Assembly (NCBI GenBank): GCA_035635475.1
Contig: DASQAZ010000051.1
Location: 1-5,524, forward strand
Origin: VBOC01 sp035635475
Lineage (GTDB): Bacteria > Bacteroidota > Ignavibacteria > UBA10030 > SZUA-254
Length of the DNA: 5,524 nt
Reading direction: 5' to 3'
The position numbers and the translations under genes are program-made. How positions within the stretch are numbered: the stretch's first letter is position 1; every line of letters starts with the position of its first letter. Shown one piece after another: positions 1 through 5,524 of this stretch. Under the pieces are notes generated by a model. The model was given only the letters and a program-made list of their open reading frames with translations, had not been told where the DNA came from and searched no databases.

Positions 1-429
1 ATGCTCGTAGCGGCCCACCCGTATCCGGAACAGGCGCCTGCGCTGTTTCACTTTGAAAACAATCACCTGCGACCGGCCCGCCGTCTGCACTCTGCGTTCC
101 CGGCCGATGTGAAACCACTCGATCGACGACAGCGGTATTTCACGTTCGTGAAATTTGTTGTGAAAAATAATCCTGTCAGGCGTGACGATGAGTCTACGGT
201 CGCGCGCCTTATTCAAAACAAGCACGACAAACGATATGATCACAAACAGGATGATGATATAGAGAATCGGATCCGCCACGAGCGACGGAAAACGCTCGAA
301 CGTTATCGATCCCCTCACACCGCCGTATAAAAGCAACGTCACGAGATACAAGAGCGCCTGCTGATAATAAAAATCAAGTTTATACTTAAATACTTTCGCA
401 CCGGGGGGCAGCGTTTGTTGCTGTTCCAT
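1..429 (-). CDS. Membrane protein with probable bacterial PH-like domain, partial (N-terminal 143 residues)
   Basis: This gene starts with ATG at 427-429, 7 bases after the murG stop, and stays open to the left edge of the window, so the C-terminus is missing. The visible 143 residues begin with a short polar stretch. Two hydrophobic segments follow, at about residues 24-37 (ALLYLVTLLLYGG) and 54-73 (LYIIILFVIISFVVLVLN). After a basic RDRR junction comes a soluble part with the alternating pattern of small beta barrels: LIVTPDRIIFH (80-90), then REIPLSSIEWFHIG (96-109), then IVFKVKQRRRLFRIRVG (123-139). A membrane hairpin followed by 'xVTxxxIxxxxxxxxxxIPxxxI' resembles bacterial PH (bPH/YdbT/YcdB-like) domain proteins. 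That assignment is inference from pattern. The ribosome binding site is weak (CGGGAC before ATG), so translation may be coupled to murG. No enzymatic residues are recognisable and the function is unknown. The usual gene here in a dcw cluster would be murC, and this is clearly not MurC. Confidence 0.75.
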   Translation of the reverse strand, partial: MEQQQTLPPGAKVFKYKLDFYYQQALLYLVTLLLYGGVRGSITFERFPSLVADPILYIIILFVIISFVVLVLNKARDRRLIVTPDRIIFHNKFHEREIPLSSIEWFHIGRERRVQTAGRSQVIVFKVKQRRRLFRIRVGRYEH

Positions 430-436
430 GTCCCGA

Positions 437-1585
437 CTAGCGCCCGGGCGGATCTGCCGAGTCCGATTGAAACGCGGCACCGCGAGCCCGGGCCAATCCT
501 ATTGCCCGCCGCGCAATGTCCGCCGCCGCATCCGGCTTGCCCAGTTTCTTGCTTTGAAAGCTCATCGCCTTCAGCCGGGCATCCTCAAGTGTGGCCATGA
601 TTTTTTCCTCAAGCTGACTGCCGATCTGTTCGTCCGGCAGCGTATCGGCTGCACCCTGCTCGACCATGGCCTTTGCATTTTCAACCTGGTGATTTGCCGC
701 TGCGCGCGGATAGGGGATCAGGATCGCCGGTTTCCCCAGCCGCGTCAGTTCTGCAATCGTGGTCGCGCCGGCGCGGCACACAACCAGATCGCTCAGAGCA
801 TACGCGTAATCCATCCTGTCGATGAACGCACCCACCCAAACCTCCCGCGGAGAATAGTTCCGGCAGAGGGCTCGTTCTGTTTCGATGTCGCCCTCGCCTG
901 TCTGCCAGACAATCCGAACCCCACGACGAACCAGATGATCGAGTGCGAGTTCCATCCCCCGGTTGATCGGCCGGGCCCCGAGGCTGCCGCCAAAAATAAG
1001 AACCGTTTTCTTCCGCTCCGACATGTCGAAGCCGAAGTAGCGGAACGCGTCGGCGCGGCTCGCCGCGTCTAAATCCGCGCGGGTCGGGTTGCCGGTGACA
1101 AAGACGCGATCTTTGCGGCTGATGTATGGCCGCGAGCCTTCAAACGTAAGATGGATCTCATCCACCTCGCGCGCCAGCAGCCGCGTTGTAATTCCCGGAT
1201 AGCTGTTTTGTTCCTGAATCAAAGTCGGCACCTTTAACCTCACTGCAGCCCGGAGCACGGGACCCGAGACATACCCGCCCGTTCCCACGACGACATCGGG
1301 CTTGAAATTCTTAATAATAGACCTTGCCTGAACGTACGACACGATTGTTTTCACCGGAAATAAAAAGTTGGTCCAGTATAATCCACGCCTGAACCCGCTG
1401 ATCCATATGCTCCGAAACGCATAACCCTTCGCGGGTACAACCCGCGATTCGAGCTTGTCCGCGGTGCCGATAAAAAGCACTTCCGCGCCGGGCGCGAGCC
1501 GTTTGATTTCATCGGCGATCGCGAGAGCAGGGAACAGATGTCCTCCGGTACCGCCGCCGGAGAAAATAACGCGAAGCGGCGCCAC
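437..1585 (-). CDS. murG: MurG, UDP-GlcNAc:lipid I N-acetylglucosaminyltransferase
   Basis: MurG transfers GlcNAc from UDP-GlcNAc to lipid I, giving lipid II, on the cytoplasmic face of the inner membrane. The product is 382 residues, slightly longer than the E. coli enzyme (about 355). It has the two Rossmann-like halves of GT28 enzymes. The N-terminal half carries the glycine loop GGGTGGHLFP (10-19, with His16), the second loop TGGYVSGP (102-109) and EQNSYPG (125-131). The C-terminal half carries the third loop GGSLGARPIN (199-208), the RAGATTIAEL donor-site motif (271-280) and the PRAAANHQVENA segment (293-304). The hydrophobic/aromatic patch WISGFRRGLYWTNFLFP (61-77) matches the family's membrane-association region. 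The start is GTG at 1583-1585, one base after the ftsW stop. It is required because the glycine loop begins only nine residues later and the overlapping ATG is out of frame. The last 20 or so residues are poorly conserved in type. I see no missing catalytic feature. Confidence 0.97.
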   Translation of the reverse strand: MAPLRVIFSGGGTGGHLFPALAIADEIKRLAPGAEVLFIGTADKLESRVVPAKGYAFRSIWISGFRRGLYWTNFLFPVKTIVSYVQARSIIKNFKPDVVVGTGGYVSGPVLRAAVRLKVPTLIQEQNSYPGITTRLLAREVDEIHLTFEGSRPYISRKDRVFVTGNPTRADLDAASRADAFRYFGFDMSERKKTVLIFGGSLGARPINRGMELALDHLVRRGVRIVWQTGEGDIETERALCRNYSPREVWVGAFIDRMDYAYALSDLVVCRAGATTIAELTRLGKPAILIPYPRAAANHQVENAKAMVEQGAADTLPDEQIGSQLEEKIMATLEDARLKAMSFQSKKLGKPDAAADIARRAIGLARARGAAFQSDSADPPGR

Positions 1586-1586
1586 A

Positions 1587-2765
1587 TCAGTAGACCTTTC
1601 CGAGGTTCGGCTCGCCCGCGTTCACCGAACCGACAACCGGCACCTGCCGGGCCCTCGGATGCAGGTCGGTTTGCGACGAAATATTCAACAAGACCCCGAC
1701 GGCGCACGCTGAGAAAACCATCGACGATCCCCCGTAGCTGACGAAGGGCATCGGCAGACCGGTGGTGGGAAGGATTCCCAGCGTCACGCCCGCATTAATG
1801 AGCGCGTAGAAGACAATCGCGCCCGTGACGGCGATGGCAAGATTTCTGCCGAAAATATCCCTCGCAAAACGGGCAATCTTAAAGCCCCGCAGCGCGATCG
1901 TCAGGAACAGGAGCAGGAAAAACGTCGCACCGACAAAGCCGTACTCTTCGCCAACGATCGAGAATACAAAGTCGCCGTACGATTCCGGAAGGAAGAAATC
2001 GCGCTGCTTGCTTTCGCCCGGGCCGACGCCGAAAATGCCCCCGTTGCCGAAGCCCAGGATTCCCTGCGAAACCTGGTAGCCGTGTTTTGTTCCGCCCGAC
2101 AGAAATGCCATGATGCGGGTCCGGCGATACTCTGCGCTCAGCAGATACAATAAGATGATCGGAGCCAGCACCGCAAAGGTGATCGCCAGATGGGAAAATT
2201 TCGCCCGGCCGATAAACATCATCACGATGCTCAGGAGAAAGATCATTCCTCCCATGCTGAAATTCGGCTGCAGCATCACAAGGAATGTGACAAGACCGAT
2301 CCAGATCATCGTGGGAATAAATCCTCTTTTGAAATTCCGGATCAGATCGCCCTTCACGGCGATCAACGTGCACAGGTGAAACAGAAGCGCATACTTCGCG
2401 AACTCCGACGGCTGAAAACCGATGCTGCTGTACCGGAGCCAGCGCGTGGCGCCCTTCGTTTCCCCTCCCATGACGAGGGTGACGAGAAGAAGACCGACCG
2501 CCGCCAGGACCCCGAACTTCGTCAGGCCCTGCAATTTATGGTAATCGATCCGGCTGCCTATGAAAAGCCCGAGCATTCCAAGCAAGACTTTCACCGCGTG
2601 GCTTGTGAGCATGCGCTCGCTCTCGCCGTACTTCGCCATCGCATAGCTCGCCGAGGCGCTGTAGACGACCCCGAGACTCAACAACATGAGCGTCAGAACG
2701 GCGATCAGCATCGCAAAATCGATATGGTTGCGAGGTGAGCTCAAACCGTCCGTATTATAATGCAT
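1587..2765 (-). CDS. ftsW: FtsW, septal peptidoglycan glycosyltransferase (SEDS family)
   Basis: FtsW is a polytopic SEDS protein. It polymerises lipid II into glycan strands at the division septum together with a class B penicillin-binding protein. The 392-residue product has about ten hydrophobic segments, starting near 17-37 and ending near 345-362, then a polar cytoplasmic tail. SEDS signatures are KGATRWLR (104-111), QPSEFAK (118-124), the external loop LPESYGDFVFSIVGEEYG (259-276), and LPTTGLPMPFVSYGGSS (332-348). Asp265 in the GDFVF motif aligns with the aspartate considered catalytic in RodA/FtsW. The motif usually written QPDLG reads QPNFS (166-170), the form I associate with Bacteroidota/Chlorobiota FtsW. 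The ATG at 2763-2765 lies inside the end of murD (11-base overlap) and has a strong AAGGAG seven bases upstream. Position between murD and murG favours FtsW over RodA or SpoVE. Confidence 0.95.
   Translation of the reverse strand: MHYNTDGLSSPRNHIDFAMLIAVLTLMLLSLGVVYSASASYAMAKYGESERMLTSHAVKVLLGMLGLFIGSRIDYHKLQGLTKFGVLAAVGLLLVTLVMGGETKGATRWLRYSSIGFQPSEFAKYALLFHLCTLIAVKGDLIRNFKRGFIPTMIWIGLVTFLVMLQPNFSMGGMIFLLSIVMMFIGRAKFSHLAITFAVLAPIILLYLLSAEYRRTRIMAFLSGGTKHGYQVSQGILGFGNGGIFGVGPGESKQRDFFLPESYGDFVFSIVGEEYGFVGATFFLLLFLTIALRGFKIARFARDIFGRNLAIAVTGAIVFYALINAGVTLGILPTTGLPMPFVSYGGSSMVFSACAVGVLLNISSQTDLHPRARQVPVVGSVNAGEPNLGKVY
1595..1599 (-). promoter_or_regulatory. Ribosome binding site of murG, in the last codons of ftsW
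   Basis: The minus strand reads AAAGG here, nine bases before the GTG start of murG and seven bases before an out-of-frame ATG that overlaps the ftsW stop (TGATGTG). It is a moderate Shine-Dalgarno. Only the GTG gives the MurG frame, so this site helps decide the start. Confidence 0.55.
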
Positions 2766-4164
2766 TCACGATCTCCTTGAAGACGACGCCGCGATGCTCG
2801 TAGTCCTTGAACCAATCGAACGACGCGCAGGCGGGGGACAACAGAACAACGTCGCCGGGCGCGGCATGGGCGCGGGCGGATACCACCGCTTCCCTCATCG
2901 AGCCCGCACGGATGACTTTTTTCCTGCTCGAAAAGGCGGCGGCCACTTTATCGGCCGATTCCCCGATCGCCACGATTGCCTTGACATGGCGGTCAACCGG
3001 TCCGTAAAGTCTTGAATAGTCGTTCCCCTTGTCGCGCCCTCCGAGCAGCAGTACGATAGGTTGCTTGAACGCCTGAAGCGCGTACCAAACCGAGTCGACA
3101 TTTGTCGCTTTCGAATCGTTGACATACCTGACGCCGTCGAGTTCTCGCACGAACTCGAGGCGATGCTCGACGCCCTTGAAATTCTTCAGCGTCGCGCGCA
3201 GGGATGGGACGCTCACCCCGGCGATCTGTCCCGCAAGCGTTGCCGCCATCGAATTGTACAGATTATGTATGCCCGGGATGCTGATCTCATTCGCCGGCAC
3301 AACGGCCGCCCGTTTTCCCCGAAGGATCGTGATCAGCTCTCCGTTGTCCGTGAAGGCGCCCTCATCGAATGTTTCGCCGGTACCGAAGGGGAGCAAACGG
3401 GCGCGGATGTTCGAACGGCTCCGGACTTGGTTTTGCGTTTCCGCATCATTCGAGTTGAAGATCAGGAAATCGTCTTCCGTCTGATTTTGGAAAATACGGC
3501 TCTTCGACGCGGCATAGCGGGCAAAATCCTTTTCGTACCGGTCGAGATGATCCGGCGTAATATTAAGAATCACCGAAACGTGCGGCCTGAACGTTTCGAT
3601 GTGATCGAGCTGAAAGCTGCTGACCTCGAGCACGGCGATCGAATCCCGATCGAGCCGGTCTATCATCGAAGAAAATGCGATCCCGATGTTTCCCGCAACA
3701 ATATGTTTTTTCTGCTGGTCTTCGAGCATCCGCCCGATCAACGCGGTCGTCGTCGTCTTTCCGTTTGTACCCGTTACGGCAATGATCGGCGCGGGGCAGA
3801 ACCAGCTTGCGACTTCCAATTCGCTCACGACCCGCAGTCCACGCCGCTGCGCTTCCTGAACCACCGGTACGGACGACGGAATGCCGGGGCTTATGACCAG
3901 CAGTTCTGCGTCAAGCGCCCGGGGAGTATGCTTGCCCGTCTCGTACTCAATGCCGAGAGATTCCAGCTCTGAGAGATACGGTTTCAGCCGTTCGTCCGGG
4001 CCGCTATCGCTGACAAAGACCAAGGCGCCGTTGCGCTGCAGCAGGCGTGCCACGGCAACGCCGCTCCGCGCGGCGCCGAGCACCGTCACCGGCCGGCCCG
4101 CTACCGTTTGATTCGCCATGGATTCAACAACCTGATCATCGTACATATATTCGATCTCTTTCAT
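2755..4164 (-). CDS. murD: MurD, UDP-N-acetylmuramoyl-L-alanine--D-glutamate ligase
   Basis: MurD is a cytoplasmic ATP-dependent ligase that adds D-glutamate to UDP-MurNAc-L-Ala. The predicted product is 469 residues against about 440 for E. coli. Domain 1 (UDP binding) begins with LGAARSGVA (29-37). The central ATPase domain has the P-loop AVTGTNGKTTTT (129-140), GNIG (158-161), EVSSFQL (180-186), ITPDHLDRY (202-210) and Lys221 in AASKSRIF, at the place of the carbamylated lysine. Domain 3 has HNLYN (300-304), EHRLE (333-337), NDSKATN (349-355), GGRDKG (375-380) and LSPACASFDWFK (442-453). The start is uncertain. ATG at 4164 has no good ribosome site. ATG at 4146 has AAAGAG nine bases upstream. 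ATG at 4119 (residue 16) would leave the N-terminal lead usual for the family. The coding end overlaps ftsW by 11 bases, and the gap from mraY is 17 bases. Confidence 0.97.
   Translation of the reverse strand: MKEIEYMYDDQVVESMANQTVAGRPVTVLGAARSGVAVARLLQRNGALVFVSDSGPDERLKPYLSELESLGIEYETGKHTPRALDAELLVISPGIPSSVPVVQEAQRRGLRVVSELEVASWFCPAPIIAVTGTNGKTTTTALIGRMLEDQQKKHIVAGNIGIAFSSMIDRLDRDSIAVLEVSSFQLDHIETFRPHVSVILNITPDHLDRYEKDFARYAASKSRIFQNQTEDDFLIFNSNDAETQNQVRSRSNIRARLLPFGTGETFDEGAFTDNGELITILRGKRAAVVPANEISIPGIHNLYNSMAATLAGQIAGVSVPSLRATLKNFKGVEHRLEFVRELDGVRYVNDSKATNVDSVWYALQAFKQPIVLLLGGRDKGNDYSRLYGPVDRHVKAIVAIGESADKVAAAFSSRKKVIRAGSMREAVVSARAHAAPGDVVLLSPACASFDWFKDYEHRGVVFKEIVNAL
2773..2778 (-). promoter_or_regulatory. 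Ribosome binding site of ftsW, inside the murD 3' end
   Basis: The minus strand reads AAGGAG here, followed by a seven-base spacer and the ftsW ATG at 2763-2765. It is a near-ideal Shine-Dalgarno sequence and the strongest in the window. It lies within the codons for the Lys-Glu pair near the MurD C-terminus (FKEIVNAL), so ftsW can recruit ribosomes directly despite the 11-base overlap. Confidence 0.8.
4156..4161 (-). promoter_or_regulatory. Candidate ribosome binding site for an internal murD start
   Basis: The minus strand reads AAAGAG, nine bases before the second in-frame ATG of murD (4144-4146). The first ATG (4162-4164) is preceded by a C/G-rich leader (GGGCCCCGCAAGA) without a convincing Shine-Dalgarno. 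This suggests, but does not prove, that translation begins at residue 7 of the longest frame. Confidence 0.35.
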
Positions 4165-4181
4165 TCTTGCGGGGCCCGGCT

Positions 4182-5306
4182 CTATCGCACTTTGAACGTG
4201 GCCAGGCTCAGGATCATGAGCAGAATTGCAATAATGTAGAACCGTGTGACAATCTTCGGCTCGGGCCAGCCGAGCATCTCAAAATGATGATGGAGCGGCG
4301 CCATCCTGAAGACCCGCCTGCCCTCCCCGTACTTGCGCCTCGTATACTTGAAGTAGAGCCGTTGTATGATCACCGAGGCGGTCTCCATGAGGAACACGCC
4401 GCCAAGGGTCGGCAGGAGCAGTTCCTTTTTGATGAGAACGCAGAGAGCGCCGATAGCGCCACCCAGCGCAAGTGAACCGGTATCGCCCATGAACACCTGC
4501 GCCGGGTATGCGTTGAACCACAGAAAACCGAGCGACGCTCCCACCAGCGCCGCGCAGTAGATGCTCAGCTCGCCATTCCCACGTAGATACGGGATGGTCA
4601 GGTACTGGCTGAGATCTGGACGCCCCGATATATAACTGATGACGGCAAGCGTGAGGCCGACGATCCCGACGGTGCCGGCCGCCAGCCCGTCGAGTCCGTC
4701 GGTGAGATTCACCGCGTTGCTCGTCGCCGCGATAACGAAGATGACCATGGGGATATAGAAGACCCCGAAGTCGACCTCCATGTTCTTGAAAAACGGTACG
4801 GTAGTGCTCGATTTGATTTTCCACAAATCCGCGTCGATGTATTGCGGATAAAAGTAAATGACGCAGCCGACAAACAATCCGATGAGCAGCTGGCCGATGA
4901 GCTTGTATTCTTCGATCAGCCCTTTTCGTTTTTTCCGCACGACTTTAAGATAATCGTCGAGGAACCCCACACCTCCGAGGGCTGCCGTAGTAAACAGAAT
5001 GAGAAACACATATCCGTTTCTGATATCCGCCCAAAGGGATGCGGGGACCAGGATCGCCGCGAGGATGATCAGGCCGCCCATCGTTGGCGTCCCCGCCTTG
5101 CTCAGATGCGATTTGGGGGCTTCCAGTTTTGCCGCTTCCCCGATTTGATGCTCCTGGAGCATACGGATGATCTTTGGCCCAAGCCAGAAGGCGATAATCA
5201 GCGCCGTCACGGCGGCCGCTCCCGCGCGGACCGTGATGTAGCGGAACAGACCGAATCCGGGCGGACTGTACTTGTGGCGGATATATTCAAGAAGGTAGTA
5301 GAGCAT
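4182..5306 (-). CDS. mraY: MraY, phospho-N-acetylmuramoyl-pentapeptide-transferase
   Basis: MraY is an integral membrane enzyme. It transfers phospho-MurNAc-pentapeptide from the UDP-linked precursor to undecaprenyl phosphate, giving lipid I. The 374-residue product is close to the usual 350-370 and has about ten membrane segments. Family motifs appear in order: SKAGTPTMGG (69-78), FLDDYLK with Asp117-Asp118 (115-121), NAVNLTDGLDGLAAG (197-211), FMGDTGSLALGG with Asp275 (272-283), and APLHHHFE with the His339-341 region (336-343). The acidic pair, the third aspartate and the histidine cluster are the Mg/active-site residues known from the family. The ATG at 5304-5306 shares its A with the TGA of the upstream gene (TGATG), which suggests translational coupling. 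The Shine-Dalgarno is weak. The N-terminus MLYYLL and the GWPEPK segment (346-351) are in the style of Bacteroidota/Chlorobiota homologues. All key residues are present. Confidence 0.97.
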   Translation of the reverse strand: MLYYLLEYIRHKYSPPGFGLFRYITVRAGAAAVTALIIAFWLGPKIIRMLQEHQIGEAAKLEAPKSHLSKAGTPTMGGLIILAAILVPASLWADIRNGYVFLILFTTAALGGVGFLDDYLKVVRKKRKGLIEEYKLIGQLLIGLFVGCVIYFYPQYIDADLWKIKSSTTVPFFKNMEVDFGVFYIPMVIFVIAATSNAVNLTDGLDGLAAGTVGIVGLTLAVISYISGRPDLSQYLTIPYLRGNGELSIYCAALVGASLGFLWFNAYPAQVFMGDTGSLALGGAIGALCVLIKKELLLPTLGGVFLMETASVIIQRLYFKYTRRKYGEGRRVFRMAPLHHHFEMLGWPEPKIVTRFYIIAILLMILSLATFKVR

Positions 5307-5308
5307 CA
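5304..5308 (-). promoter_or_regulatory. TGATG stop/start overlap coupling the upstream gene to mraY
   Basis: The minus strand reads TGATG: the TGA ends the upstream uncharacterised gene and the ATG starts mraY. Because mraY has only a weak Shine-Dalgarno, termination-reinitiation by ribosomes from the upstream gene is likely. Coupling is inferred from the arrangement. Confidence 0.6.
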
Positions 5309-5524
5309 GTCCGCCAATCGATGGAAGAGCCGCTGTTCGCTGAACGTGGAATCATTTCCTTCAAACTCCTGTGTCACGTGGACCCGGAGCGTGTTCCTGT
5401 TCGTCAATTCCCAGATATCCGTTTGCCTGTACCGGCGTTCGCCCCCCTGCCGTTGAATCACCCGGCTCGTCACGATGAGCTTCTGCCCCGTCGTCGTCCA
5501 TGAAGATGTGATCCACCGCTGCGA
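5306..5524 (-). CDS. C-terminal 72 residues of an uncharacterised, probably beta-rich (lipocalin-like) protein
   Basis: A reading frame enters from the right edge and ends with TGA at 5306-5308, overlapping the mraY start by one base. Its start lies outside the window. The 72 visible residues have no hydrophobic membrane segment. They show alternating polar/hydrophobic strands typical of a beta barrel: WITSSWTTTGQKLIVTSRVI (4-23), RYRQTDIWELTNRNTLRVHV (31-50), and a closing STFSEQRLFHRLAD (59-72). The pattern 'G..L.V....I......R...D.WEL...NTL.V.......G..S....R.F.R' recalls the C-termini of small lipocalin-like or DUF-type exported proteins. This is inference only, since just the end is visible. 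It does not look like MurF, the gene usually found just upstream of mraY: the MurF C-terminal KGSR-type signature is absent. The frame is open throughout and tightly joined to mraY, which supports it being a real gene of the same transcript. Confidence 0.7.
   Translation of the reverse strand, partial: SQRWITSSWTTTGQKLIVTSRVIQRQGGERRYRQTDIWELTNRNTLRVHVTQEFEGNDSTFSEQRLFHRLAD

Noticed and set aside
1..330. A 109-codon plus-strand frame at the left edge
   Set aside because: The minus strand here encodes a continuous protein with membrane segments and a beta-rich domain, joined to murG. The plus-strand product is Arg/His/Asp-rich without features.
441..450. Perfect palindrome CGCCCGGGCG near the end of murG, considered as a terminator
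   Set aside because: It has no loop and no T tract, and it lies in the last codons of murG just before the next start codon.
428..1072. A 214-codon open frame on the plus strand opposite murG
   Set aside because: It lies within well-supported murG coding sequence, and its product has low-complexity Arg/Pro/Cys-rich composition with no family motif.
2190..2738. A 182-codon plus-strand frame opposite ftsW
   Set aside because: It is very rich in charged residues and His/Gln, being the complement of hydrophobic membrane codons. It has no domain and is a shadow.
3061..3972. A 303-codon open frame on the plus strand opposite murD
   Set aside because: It is fully antisense to a clear murD. Its translation is rich in Arg, Asp and His with no recognisable domain, as expected for a shadow frame in GC-rich DNA.
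4165..4181. The mraY-murD gap considered as a promoter or terminator
   Set aside because: Seventeen bases are too few for a promoter, and there is no hairpin with a T run.

Overview
This window is a stretch of a bacterial division and cell wall (dcw) cluster. Every gene I can support lies on the minus strand. In transcription order, from high to low coordinates, it holds: the last 72 codons of an uncharacterised protein (5306-5524), mraY (4182-5306), murD (2755-4164), ftsW (1587-2765), murG (437-1585), and the first 143 codons of a membrane protein with a probable PH-like domain (1-429), which runs off the left edge. mraY, murD, ftsW and murG are full length and keep their diagnostic motifs. 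The two edge genes are partial and do not belong to the usual dcw set.

The genes are packed like one operon. The unknown gene and mraY overlap by one base (TGATG), mraY-murD has a 17-base gap, murD-ftsW overlaps by 11 bases, ftsW-murG has a one-base gap, and murG to the last gene has 7 bases. There is no room for an internal promoter or terminator between genes and I see none. No RNA gene, mobile element, CRISPR array or obvious repeat is visible, and no stretch over 20 bases lacks a gene. Long plus-strand reading frames exist but are shadows of the minus-strand genes.

Together the four core genes cover the central part of lipid II synthesis and its use. MurD (cytoplasm) adds D-glutamate to UDP-MurNAc-L-Ala. 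MraY (membrane) loads the finished UDP-MurNAc-pentapeptide on undecaprenyl phosphate to make lipid I. MurG (inner membrane face) adds GlcNAc to make lipid II. FtsW (membrane) polymerises lipid II at the septum. The order mraY-murD-ftsW-murG is the classical dcw order.

The organism looks like a moderately GC-rich member of the Bacteroidota/Chlorobiota (FCB) side of the tree. The clues are the QPNFS motif in FtsW, where most phyla have QPDLG, the MLYYLL-type N-terminus and GWPEPK-type C-terminal region of MraY, and the form of the MurG membrane-association region. This is judged from memory of these families and is only moderately secure. The main points of interest are the two flanking genes: a lipocalin-like protein tail sits where murF would be expected, and a PH-like membrane protein sits where murC would be expected.
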